Of a stretch of DNA of 11,979 nt, positions 1 through 7,197 are shown piece after piece. The notes under the pieces are model-generated. The model was given only the letters and a program-made list of their open reading frames with translations, was not told the origin of the DNA and searched no databases. This stretch comes from DASZMJ01 sp035551935 (GTDB lineage: Bacteria > Planctomycetota > Planctomycetia > Isosphaerales > Isosphaeraceae): contig DASZMJ010000530.1 in the NCBI GenBank assembly GCA_035551935.1, positions 1-11,979 of the forward strand, given 5' to 3'. Both the position numbers and the translations under genes were made by a program. How positions within the stretch are numbered: position 1 is the first letter of the stretch; the number at the start of each line of letters is the position of its first letter.

Positions 1-1446
1 GCCGGCGCCGCCGGGGCTGCTGAAGCGGACGACGTCGACCGGCTCGCCGTTCTCCTTGACGGTGATGTCGCCTTGCCGGGCGTCGAGGAACGGCGAGCCG
101 TCGGGCTTGCGCAGCTCGAAGTCGAGCCGGACCTCGGGGAACCTGGCCTCGTCGGGGCGGTGGACGATGACGTTGATGTCGTCGCTCTTGACCGTCGCGG
201 CCGGCTTGGTCGCGGGCGTCCTGGGCTTCGCGCTGGCCACGTGCACCGGGGCGTTCGGGTCGGGGAGCCTCAACACGCGGTCGATCTCGAAGGCGAGGTT
301 CGCCTTGCGGAGGAAGAGGAGGGCCAGGCAGGTCTCCGGGAGCGTCCCCCACCGACCATTGGGCCAGGAGCCGTCGAGCTCCTGGAGGCGGAGCAGTTTG
401 GCGGCGCCGTCGGAATACCAGTCGATACGACCCACCTTTTTCAGGCCGAGCGCCACGCAGAGCCGTTCGAGCGACCAGAGGTCATAGACCTCGTAGCGGC
501 CCCGAATGCCGCGGGCATCGCCCTCGACGACGGCCATGCCTCGTTGGAAGACCGGGTCGGCCGCCAGCGCCGCGCCGCGGGCAGCGGCGGTCTCGCGGGC
601 GGCCAGCTCGGGCCTCGAGGCGGCGATGGCCAGGCCGATCAGGCCGGCGCAGGTCATCGCCGGGCTGCCGCCGCCGCGGAGGTTGTAGCCCCAACCACCG
701 TCGCCCTCCTGCGAGTCGCGGAAGTGGCGCTCGATGTCGGCGAGGGTCTCGTCGGCGTCGAAGCCGTGCCGGCTGGCGGCCCAGATGCCGAGCAGGGCGA
801 ACTGCGTGTTCGAGTTGTCGCCGGGCCCGCCGAGCCGGCGCTTCGTCTGCTTCGGCGGCGCCTGATCGGCGGCGTCCTGTCCCTGGTCGGCCCCGGCATT
901 GGGATCGGGGGCGCCGTCGCGCCGGGTGCCGTAGATCTGACGACGGCGCGTGCCGTAGTACCGCTGCCGGAGCTGATAGGTCCGCTCGTCCTCCTTGGGG
1001 AGGAGGTAGCTCCACATCCCCTCTGTCTCGCCGAGGCTGAGGCGGTAGCCGAGGCGCCGGATCAGCTCGTCGTTCGGCCCGCGCGCCCCCTGCTCGACGC
1101 GGGCGAGGAAGAGGATCGCCAGCGAGATGTCGTACGTCTGGTTCGACCGCAGGGCCAGGTCGTGGACGACCTCGTTGGCCTTGCGGATCACCTCGTCGTC
1201 GCGCGCCACGCCGTTCTCCAGCAGGGCCAGGCCCGCCAGCGCGGTGACGCCGAGGGCGTGGTCGTGGTTGAACTGGTACTCCCAGCCCCCCGTCGCCTCC
1301 TGCTGAGACTTGAGATAATTGACGCCTTTCTCGATGGCTTTCTTGATCTCATCATCGCTCGGCCCTCCTTGAGCGAACGCCCGCGGGGCGAGGAGCGACA
1401 GGGCCGCGAGCGCGAGGCCGATCCGGGCGATCCGCGGGCCGATCAT
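1..1446 (-). CDS. Secreted prenyltransferase/squalene-oxidase-repeat protein, 3' end cut by window edge
   Basis: The reading frame is open for 482 codons and runs off the left edge, so the C-terminus is missing. Residues 1-25 look like a signal peptide (basic start, Leu/Ala-rich core, cleavage after AFA). Alpha/alpha-toroid repeats of the terpene-cyclase/prenyltransferase type follow, marked by QW-like motifs at about 48-56 (SQQEATGGW), 245-252 (SQEGDGGW) and 353-366 (LQELDGSWPNGRWG). No DxDD cyclase motif is seen, so enzymatic activity is doubtful and a scaffold or binding role is likelier. Residues 400-422 are a Pro/Ala/Lys linker. Residues 424-482 (VIVHRPDEARFPEV, then ITVKENGEPVDVVRF) resemble the segment that precedes a vWA domain in VWFA-related proteins, so a vWA domain may lie beyond the edge (inference). 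The ATG overlaps the stop of the upstream FHA gene as ATGA, implying translational coupling. Confidence 0.85.
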   Translation of the reverse strand, partial: MIGPRIARIGLALAALSLLAPRAFAQGGPSDDEIKKAIEKGVNYLKSQQEATGGWEYQFNHDHALGVTALAGLALLENGVARDDEVIRKANEVVHDLALRSNQTYDISLAILFLARVEQGARGPNDELIRRLGYRLSLGETEGMWSYLLPKEDERTYQLRQRYYGTRRRQIYGTRRDGAPDPNAGADQGQDAADQAPPKQTKRRLGGPGDNSNTQFALLGIWAASRHGFDADETLADIERHFRDSQEGDGGWGYNLRGGGSPAMTCAGLIGLAIAASRPELAARETAAARGAALAADPVFQRGMAVVEGDARGIRGRYEVYDLWSLERLCVALGLKKVGRIDWYSDGAAKLLRLQELDGSWPNGRWGTLPETCLALLFLRKANLAFEIDRVLRLPDPNAPVHVASAKPRTPATKPAATVKSDDINVIVHRPDEARFPEVRLDFELRKPDGSPFLDARQGDITVKENGEPVDVVRFSSPGGAG

Positions 1447-2873
1447 GGCGCGACCTCCCTTCGGGGTGGGACGAGCACGGCGGACAGGGCCGCGAGGCCG
1501 GCTCCCAGCGCGGCCCAGAGGATCATCGCGACGATCGGGCCCCCGGACACGTGCACGGCCCTCGCCCCGGCCACGAGCACCGCCGCCCCGAGGACGCCGG
1601 CGAAGGCCCCGGCGAAGGCCCCGGAGGGCACGTCGAGGGCCGTCCCGCGCCGCAAGGCCAACGCCGCGCCCCCGAGGGCCCCGAGGATCGCCAGCACGAT
1701 CGCGACCCCGATCAGGTCCGAGCCGCCGATCCAGACCAGGGCCCGCGCGAACAGGCCCGCCGCCGCCCACGACACGACCCGCACGGCCGTGGGTGTGCCT
1801 TCGAGGCGTTCCCGGAGCCCCAGGCCGATCGCCGCGGGCTCGTGCTCGACGGCGAACCCCGCGGGCTCGGCGCCGGTCGGCGTGCTCGGCTCGAGCACCA
1901 CGGCGACCCGCGCGACCCCGCCGTTGCCCTCGACGACGACCTCGGCGTGAAGCGGCCGGTCGAGCACCTCGGGGACGCGGATCTCCAGCGGCAGGTCCAG
2001 CCCCTCGGCCGTCTCGAACGAGTCGCCCCGGAAGCCGGCGCCGAGGGCGAGCCAGGACGTCGACGGCGGCTCGACCCGCGCCGAGGCGCGGAGGAGCCGA
2101 TAGCCGACGTTCGTCACCCGGAGCTTCCGCCTGGTCATCCCGCCGCCGGCCGCCGCCTTGACCGCCAGCTTCGCCGGATGGACCTCGACCTCCGGCTTGC
2201 TCGGCTTCGTCGTCGGCAGGTGGCCGAGCCAGTCGTCGAGCCGCTCGTCGAGGTCGCCCGCCGCGCCGCCCCTCGGCAGCAGGTCGCGCCGGCCGATCGA
2301 TTCGAGGAAGTTCGCCAGGCGTCCCGACGCCAATTCCTCGCGCAAGCTCCCCCAGCGCTGGGCCGAGACGGTCAGGAAATCGTCCCACGACCGGCACGTC
2401 GGCCCGTCCTGGATCGTGAACGCGAACACCCCGACCGGTCCCGCCGGCCTCGTCGTCGGCGGTGCGGTTGTCGGCGTCGGGGCGGGGGCCGGTTTCGGAG
2501 GCGTCGTCGGGGTTGGGGTCGCCGCCGAGGCTCCGAGGACGAGCTTGAGCTGGACGCCGCCGAGCTGGATGACGTCGCCGGGGTTCAGCGGGCGGGCCTG
2601 GTTGGCGAGCACGCGCTGGCGGTTGACGAACGTGCCGCCGGGGCTCCCCAGGTCGCGCAGGGCGACGACGCCGGCCGAGCACTCCAGCCGCGCCTGACGG
2701 GCCGCCATCTTCTTCGGGCTGCTCCCCTCCTGATCGGCCAGGTCGATCCCCGGCGCCCCGGCCAACGCGTTGCCCAGCACGAGCTCCCCGCCGTCGAGCG
2801 CGTACCGCCTCCCCTCGTCCTTGCCCCGGACGACCTCCAACGCCCACCCGTTCTCGCCCGACTTGCCCGCCAT
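1443..2873 (-). CDS. FHA-domain protein with C-terminal membrane bundle
   Basis: 476 residues. Residues 8-113 fit a forkhead-associated (FHA) fold, with the typical C-terminal half (LRDLGSPGGTFVN at 72-84, then PLNPGDVIQLGGVQLKLV at 95-112). The phosphothreonine-contact positions look degraded: the usual GR is GN (34-35), the SRxHA motif appears as ARQAR (58-62), and the NG pair is GG. A Pro/Thr linker covers 118-146. Residues 155-220 form a conserved-looking Trp-containing segment (WDDFL at 163, RWGSLREEL at 173), and 228-330 a beta-rich domain. Hydrophobic stretches at about 364-382, 386-408, 417-440 and 445-467 suggest three or four C-terminal helices, so the FHA domain is probably cytoplasmic. 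The start is the ATG 21 nt after the Uma2 stop, with GAGG-type sequence just upstream. It is probably a membrane adaptor; no enzymatic motif is seen. Confidence 0.85.
   Translation of the reverse strand: MAGKSGENGWALEVVRGKDEGRRYALDGGELVLGNALAGAPGIDLADQEGSSPKKMAARQARLECSAGVVALRDLGSPGGTFVNRQRVLANQARPLNPGDVIQLGGVQLKLVLGASAATPTPTTPPKPAPAPTPTTAPPTTRPAGPVGVFAFTIQDGPTCRSWDDFLTVSAQRWGSLREELASGRLANFLESIGRRDLLPRGGAAGDLDERLDDWLGHLPTTKPSKPEVEVHPAKLAVKAAAGGGMTRRKLRVTNVGYRLLRASARVEPPSTSWLALGAGFRGDSFETAEGLDLPLEIRVPEVLDRPLHAEVVVEGNGGVARVAVVLEPSTPTGAEPAGFAVEHEPAAIGLGLRERLEGTPTAVRVVSWAAAGLFARALVWIGGSDLIGVAIVLAILGALGGAALALRRGTALDVPSGAFAGAFAGVLGAAVLVAGARAVHVSGGPIVAMILWAALGAGLAALSAVLVPPRREVAP
1599..1622. repeat. 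Two tandem copies of a 12-bp unit inside a membrane helix
   Basis: GGCGAAGGCCCC occurs twice in direct succession and encodes the repeated GAFAGAFAG motif in the third membrane segment of the FHA protein, a small in-frame duplication. Confidence 0.7.
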
Positions 2874-2894
2874 CCGCCTCGATTCCTCAAAGGT

Positions 2895-3521
2895 TCATGG
2901 CAACAGGTCACGGACGGCGATCCGGCCGACCTCGCGGCCGTCGAGCACCAGCGGCACCTCGTCCGCCGGCCCGAGTTCGACCACCCGGCGATAGTCCGGC
3001 GTCGCGGCCGGACCGGTCGGATCACCATGGACGAGGAGCTTGGTGTCGGGGATGTTGATGATCCAGTAGAACGGGATGCCCGCCCTGGCATAGATTTGTT
3101 TCTTGAAGGTCTGGTCCTCCTTCAGCGAGGAATCCGAGACCTCGACGACCAGGCCAACGTCGGCCGGCCCGACCCGGCGGCGCAGATAGTCGCGGCGGTC
3201 GCCGCGTACGACCTTCACGTCCGGCTCCGGCTCGCTGGTTCCGGCAGTGACCGGGTCCTGTATCGAGACGAACCAGCCGGGAGGGAGGAGCCGCGTCAGG
3301 GCGTCTTGCACGAGCCCGTTGACGACCATGTGCGGCGGATTCTTGCCCATCTTTCGGACGACCCACCCTTCGAGTAATTCGACGCGGTCCTCGGGCGTCA
3401 GGATGCCGTGCTCGGCCATCGCGTCATACTGCTCGACGCGGAAGCGATAGAGACGCTCGGGCGCGATGGCGTCGAGCGCCGGGCCGTTGGCGGCCGTTGC
3501 GGTCTCGGTCTCGACGGGCAT
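2895..3521 (-). CDS. Uma2-family PD-(D/E)XK protein (downstream tandem copy)
   Basis: 208 residues, the usual length for the Uma2 (DUF820) family of putative restriction-like endonucleases. The expected active-site pattern is present: EPD at 99-101, the acidic EVS at 127-129, and a lysine pair followed by IYA at 140-145, then the family's GIPFYWIINI block at 148-157. I chose the ATG at 3521 because GGGAGG lies 6 nt upstream and the length then matches its neighbour (209 aa). A GTG at 3554 would add 11 residues, but it overlaps the upstream stop and lacks a ribosome binding site. It is a close paralog of the adjacent gene; the last 60 or so codons are nearly identical in DNA. Family members are widespread and multicopy in planctomycetes and cyanobacteria, and their substrate and cellular role are not established. 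Confidence is high for the family and low for any function. Confidence 0.92.
   Translation of the reverse strand: MPVETETATAANGPALDAIAPERLYRFRVEQYDAMAEHGILTPEDRVELLEGWVVRKMGKNPPHMVVNGLVQDALTRLLPPGWFVSIQDPVTAGTSEPEPDVKVVRGDRRDYLRRRVGPADVGLVVEVSDSSLKEDQTFKKQIYARAGIPFYWIINIPDTKLLVHGDPTGPAATPDYRRVVELGPADEVPLVLDGREVGRIAVRDLLP
2899..3000. repeat. 102-bp perfect direct repeat, copy 1
   Basis: This copy codes for the C-terminal end of the downstream Uma2 gene. It matches 3555-3656 base for base over 102 positions, silent third positions included, at an offset of 656 bp. Similarity stays high for about another 80 bp (to about 3080) and then falls off. Confidence 0.95.
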
Positions 3522-3527
3522 GGCGGT

Positions 3528-3533
3528 CCTCCC
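3528..3533 (-). promoter_or_regulatory. Shine-Dalgarno deciding the Uma2 start at 3521
   Basis: GGGAGG on the minus strand, 6 nt before the ATG. It supports that ATG over the GTG at 3554. Confidence 0.7.
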
Positions 3534-3550
3534 GGTGGTTCGGGCCCCGA

Positions 3551-4180
3551 TCACGGCAACAGGTCACGGACGGCGATCCGGCCGACCTCGCGGCCGTCGA
3601 GCACCAGCGGCACCTCGTCCGCCGGCCCGAGTTCGACCACCCGGCGATAGTCCGGCTCTGCCCCCGGACCGGTCGGATCGCCGTGCACGAGGAGCTTGGT
3701 GTCGGGGATGTTGACGATCCAGTAGAACGGGATGCCGGCCTTCGCGTAGATCTGCTTCTTGTACGTTTGATCATCCGAGAGCGTCGAGTCGGCCACTTCG
3801 ACGACCAGGCCGACGTCCTCCGGGGCGGGCTTCCGGTCCTCATAGTCCCGTTCGTCGCCCCGGAGGACGCTGATATCGGGCTCGGGCTCGCTGGCGTCGG
3901 TGCAGATCGGGTCTTCCTTCGCGACGTGCCAGCCCTCGGGGACGGCCCGGGCCAAGTGCTTGACGGCGAGTTTCGTGGCGAGGATGTGCGGCGGGTTCCT
4001 GCCCATCTTGGAGATGATCCATCCTTCCAGCAACTCGACGCGATCCTCTTCCGTCAGGATGCCGTGCTCGGCCATCGCGTCATATTGCTCGACGCTGAAG
4101 CGATAGAGCTGGTCGGGCGGGACGGTCAGGGCGATCGCGCCCGGGGCTTCAGGAGTCGAGGGGAGGGTTTCGACGGACAT
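3551..4180 (-). CDS. Uma2-family PD-(D/E)XK protein (upstream tandem copy)
   Basis: 209 residues with the same architecture as the next gene downstream: an N-terminal block with LYRFSVEQYDAMAEHGIL at 25-42 and EDRVELLEGW at 45-54, then EPD at 100-102, E128 in VVEVA, and the KKQIYAKAG block at 141-149. These form an intact restriction-endonuclease-like active site as far as can be judged by eye. The middle third (about 55-120) differs clearly from the paralog, whereas the C-terminal 60 residues are almost identical. The start is the ATG at 4180, with only a weak GGAG about 11 nt upstream, and it lies 38 nt after the stop of the FHA membrane gene. The two copies sit between two FHA-membrane genes, so they may be passengers in an otherwise signalling-type operon (inference). 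Confidence 0.92.
   Translation of the reverse strand: MSVETLPSTPEAPGAIALTVPPDQLYRFSVEQYDAMAEHGILTEEDRVELLEGWIISKMGRNPPHILATKLAVKHLARAVPEGWHVAKEDPICTDASEPEPDISVLRGDERDYEDRKPAPEDVGLVVEVADSTLSDDQTYKKQIYAKAGIPFYWIVNIPDTKLLVHGDPTGPGAEPDYRRVVELGPADEVPLVLDGREVGRIAVRDLLP
3555..3656. repeat. 102-bp perfect direct repeat, copy 2
   Basis: This copy codes for the C-terminal end of the upstream Uma2 gene and is identical to 2899-3000. The repeat ends next to the stop codons; sequence beyond the stops is unrelated in the two copies, so the unit is the gene end and not a mobile element. Confidence 0.95.
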
Positions 4181-4218
4181 GGCTCGGGCTCCGGGGACGG
4201 CAGACTCCCGATTGTACC

Positions 4219-5133
4219 CTATCGGCTGCGGAAGACGAGCAGGGTGTTGCCCAGCTCGATGCGGTCGCCGTCGCGGAGCGGCTGCGGGGCGGCGAGGGCG
4301 CGGCCGTTGACCTTGGTGCGGCCCTTGGGGTCGCGGTTCTCGAGGACGTAGCCCTGCGGCGTCCGCTCGATCGCGGCGTGGTCGCGGGCGACGGCGGGGT
4401 CGCCGAAGAGGCCGATTTCAATATGCTCATCGAGCCCGAGCCGCGACCGCCGGTGCGCGAGCACGTAGAGGTGCCCCTCCTGCCGGCCGCGGAGCACCTG
4501 GACCCAGGCGCGACGGAGGACCTGCTCGACCAGGGCCAGGCAGAGCCCCAGGCCGGCGCCGAGGATGACGATGCCGAGCCCCTGGCTCAGCTCGTTGCGG
4601 TTGCCCATCGCCACTCGGAGCGACTCGAACAGGTATCCACCGATCAACCCGCCGATCCCGCCGCCGATCAGGCCGAACTTCAAGCGCTGCCACGACCGGT
4701 GCGCCAGGCCCTGGCTCAGGCCGATGCCCAGGCCCAGCACCCCCCACGACAGCGCCCGGCCGATCACCCCCCCCTGGAACCGCGCGAGCAATACCTCTCC
4801 CAACACCAACCCCGCCGCGCCGCCGGCCGCGCCGGCGATCGCGCCCCACGTCGCCATCCGGGCGAGCTTCAGCCAGGCCCCGTCCCGGAGCGGCTCGACC
4901 GCGTTGAGCAGGAAGCCGATCGCCCCGCCGATCGCCACCCCCGCGAGCACGTCACGCATCCAGAGATACGTGTTCTCCCGCGCGAACGCCGGCGACGTGT
5001 TCGCCAGCTCGACGTACAGGAACAGGCCCCATACGGCGCCGATCGACCCGGCCAGCGCCAGGTCGTAGGCGCGGCGCAGGCTCGCGGCGGAGAAGAACGG
5101 GAGTGCCTGTGATGTCTTAATAGAAGTGCTCAC
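4219..5133 (-). CDS. Six-helix membrane protein with C-terminal FHA domain
   Basis: 304 residues from a GTG start that overlaps the TGA of the upstream Hsp70-vWA gene as GTGA, which argues for translational coupling. The same frame stays open far upstream, but that part is only the shadow of the Hsp70 gene. Hydrophobic, Gly/Ala-rich segments at about 23-43, 60-80, 92-116, 126-144, 152-171 and 183-206 predict six membrane helices, several with repeated small-residue motifs (GGGIGG, GAAGGAAG). Residues 220-304 form an FHA domain: HIEIGLFG at 237-244, ARDHAAIE at 249-256 (keeping the R-x-H of the SRxH motif), GRTKVNG at 271-277, and RDGDRIELGNTLLVF at 287-301. It is better preserved than the FHA in the 2873-1443 gene. 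A cytoplasmic phosphopeptide-reading tail on a membrane bundle is the natural interpretation; the ligand and any transported substrate are unknown. Confidence 0.88.
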   Translation of the reverse strand: MSTSIKTSQALPFFSAASLRRAYDLALAGSIGAVWGLFLYVELANTSPAFARENTYLWMRDVLAGVAIGGAIGFLLNAVEPLRDGAWLKLARMATWGAIAGAAGGAAGLVLGEVLLARFQGGVIGRALSWGVLGLGIGLSQGLAHRSWQRLKFGLIGGGIGGLIGGYLFESLRVAMGNRNELSQGLGIVILGAGLGLCLALVEQVLRRAWVQVLRGRQEGHLYVLAHRRSRLGLDEHIEIGLFGDPAVARDHAAIERTPQGYVLENRDPKGRTKVNGRALAAPQPLRDGDRIELGNTLLVFRSR

Positions 5134-7193
5134 GAATTGATCCGCAACGCGCGGCCTCCCCCGGCGATGACCCTGGCGATGTGGCCGAAGGTGGAGACGA
5201 GCTCGCCGCGGCGGGCGAAGATCGAGCCCTCCTCGGTGCTGGCGATCCGGCGGAGGTACTCGCGGTCGGCCTCGCCGGTGCCGATGGCGACGATCTCGAC
5301 GCCGTCGCCCTTGGTGCGCGCGGCCTCCTCGACGGCGCTCTCGGGCGAGTCGGGGTAGCCGTCGGTCAGGATGACGATGAACCGCGTCCGGTCGTCGGCC
5401 GCGAGGTGCTCGTGGGCGAGCTCGAGGGCCTCGGTGAGGTTCGTCGTCCCGTCGGCCTCGAGCCGGTCGATCGCGGCCTGGACGCGGCGGGCGTTGTCGG
5501 TCGCCTCGGCCTGGAGCGTGACGACGTCGGAGAAGGAGACGAGTCCGACCTGCATCGTGGTGAAGTCGCACTTGTCCAGGAACGCCCGCGCGGCGCTCTG
5601 GGCCTCCTCGAGCGGCGGGCCGGCCATGCTGGAGGAGACGTCGATGAGCAGGTACAGCCGGATCGGCTCGGGGGGCGTCTCGACCGTGCCGGCGACGGGC
5701 GGCCGGCCGAGCCAGGAGAGGTCGTCGGGCACGGGCTCGACGGTCATCGGCAAGGTCGCGCCGGTGTCGCGCTGGACGGCGCGGACCTGCACGACGCCGT
5801 TCGCGTCGTAGGAGAGCCCCACGTCGACCGTCACCTCCGCGTCGGTCGGCTGGATGTCCGAGAAGACATATTTCCCCAGGATCGCGCAATCGAGCGGCCG
5901 CTCGCTCTCGCCCTGGGTCAGGTAGACCTCGAGCTTCTGGTTGGCGCCGCCGTGGGTGGCGTGCAGATACGACTTCGTGTTCTCGACGGGGATCGGCAGG
6001 TTGCGGCGGATGATGATGTCGTTGACATACGCCGAGCCGTCGGCGCTCACGGCCACGGCGCCGAGGCTGTGCGACATCACGTCGCGCACCTTGCGGGCGC
6101 CGGCGAGCGTGAACTGCGGCGTCGCGTCGGTGGCCGACTGGCCGACCTCCATCGCCGCCTGGATCGCGGCGCCGAGCGCGACGACCTCGTCGACGTTGAC
6201 CCCCGACCGCGGCGGCTGGCCGGCCATCTCGGTGACGTATTGCCGGACCATCGGCATCCGCGTCGAGCCGCCGACGAGCAGGACGCCGGTCAAGCCCTTC
6301 CAGCCGAGCTTCGCTTCGACGAGGGCCTCCTCGGTGAGCCTGCGGGTGCGGTCCATGAGCGGGAACGTCATCGCCTCGAACTCGGCGCGCGACAGGTCGT
6401 ACGACCGCCGCTCGGTGCCGAGCTGGAGCGTGACGCGGGTCGAGCTGCGCTCGGAGAGGGCCCACTTGGCGCGCTCGGAGCGGTCGAGCAGCTCGTTGAG
6501 CGCGACGGGGTCGTCGAGCGGGTCGACGCCGGTGTCGGCGGCGAACTTCTCGGCGAGGAACGTGGCGACCCGGTCGTCCCAGTTCTTGCCGCCGAGGTCG
6601 TGGTCGCCGGCCGTGGCCAGGACGGCGATCTCCTCGGGGGTGATCTTCGCGACCGTCACGTCGAACGTCCCGCCGCCGAGGTCGTAGATCAAGACGGTCT
6701 CGTCGGCGCCCTCCTTCTGCAACCCATAAGCGAGGGCCGCGGCGGTGGGCTCGTTGATGATGCGGAGGACGTCGAGGCCGGCGAGCTTGCCGGCCTCGAT
6801 GGTCGCCTTGCGCTGGGCGTCGGCGAAATAGGCCGGCACGGTGATGACGGCCTGCGTCACCGGCTCGCCGAGCTTGGCCTCGGCGTCCTCCTTCAATCGC
6901 TTCAAGACGAGGGCCGAGAGCGCGGTGGCGTCGTAATCGCGGCCGTGGAAGTGGAGCTTATATAAGGCGCTGCCCATGTGGGGCTTGAAGAAGCTGGCGA
7001 TCTCGTCGTTGCCGAGCCGGGCCCACTCCTTGGCCTCCTGGCCGACGGCCGGCGGGTCGTTGCCGAAGTAGACGACCGACGGCGTGACGTTCTGCCCCTC
7101 GCGATTGGCGATCACCTCGGGGCGGCCGTAGGCGTTCCGCCGCGCGACCACCGAGTTGGTCGTCCCCAGGTCGATGCCGACGGTCGTGCCCAT
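5130..7193 (-). CDS. Hsp70-like ATPase fused to a C-terminal vWA domain
   Basis: 687 residues. The nucleotide-binding domain (1 to about 375) carries all actin/Hsp70 signatures: IDLGTTNS at 7-14, INEPTAAALAYG at 146-157, DLGGGTFDV at 171-179 and GGSTRMP at 308-314. A beta-type substrate-binding domain follows to about 490 (SHSLGAVAV at 374-382, RNLPIPVENT at 397-406). The helical lid and EEVD-like tail of DnaK are absent. In their place, after a Pro-rich hinge, is a vWA domain at about 511-675 with a full metal-ion-dependent adhesion site: DVSSS at 518-522, the Thr of DGTTN at 581-585, and D611 in LTDGYPD. The ATG lies 4 nt after the stop of the unknown membrane gene, and the stop overlaps the FHA membrane gene. 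ATP-dependent binding of clients or partners through the vWA domain is inferred; no J-protein or GrpE gene is nearby. Confidence 0.95.
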   Translation of the reverse strand: MGTTVGIDLGTTNSVVARRNAYGRPEVIANREGQNVTPSVVYFGNDPPAVGQEAKEWARLGNDEIASFFKPHMGSALYKLHFHGRDYDATALSALVLKRLKEDAEAKLGEPVTQAVITVPAYFADAQRKATIEAGKLAGLDVLRIINEPTAAALAYGLQKEGADETVLIYDLGGGTFDVTVAKITPEEIAVLATAGDHDLGGKNWDDRVATFLAEKFAADTGVDPLDDPVALNELLDRSERAKWALSERSSTRVTLQLGTERRSYDLSRAEFEAMTFPLMDRTRRLTEEALVEAKLGWKGLTGVLLVGGSTRMPMVRQYVTEMAGQPPRSGVNVDEVVALGAAIQAAMEVGQSATDATPQFTLAGARKVRDVMSHSLGAVAVSADGSAYVNDIIIRRNLPIPVENTKSYLHATHGGANQKLEVYLTQGESERPLDCAILGKYVFSDIQPTDAEVTVDVGLSYDANGVVQVRAVQRDTGATLPMTVEPVPDDLSWLGRPPVAGTVETPPEPIRLYLLIDVSSSMAGPPLEEAQSAARAFLDKCDFTTMQVGLVSFSDVVTLQAEATDNARRVQAAIDRLEADGTTNLTEALELAHEHLAADDRTRFIVILTDGYPDSPESAVEEAARTKGDGVEIVAIGTGEADREYLRRIASTEEGSIFARRGELVSTFGHIARVIAGGGRALRINS

Positions 7194-7197
7194 CGTC

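Noticed and set aside
73..1950. Very long plus-strand open frames (also 1551-3377, 5181-6965 and 10168-11970)
   Set aside because: They are antisense shadows of clear minus-strand genes, a normal result of high GC at third codon positions. Their translations are Arg/Gly/Asp/Pro-rich with no domain.
3522..3554. GTG start at 3554 for the downstream Uma2 gene
   Set aside because: It has no ribosome binding site; the ATG at 3521 has GGAGG spacing and gives the paralog's length.
2899..3656. 102-bp direct repeat as a transposon or attachment site
   Set aside because: The repeat lies wholly in homologous coding sequence, ends at the stop codons, and there is no transposase or integrase in the window.
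4219..6465. A single 748-codon frame on the minus strand
   Set aside because: Only the part from the GTG at 5133 is protein-like. The upstream part is an Arg-rich shadow of the Hsp70-vWA gene.
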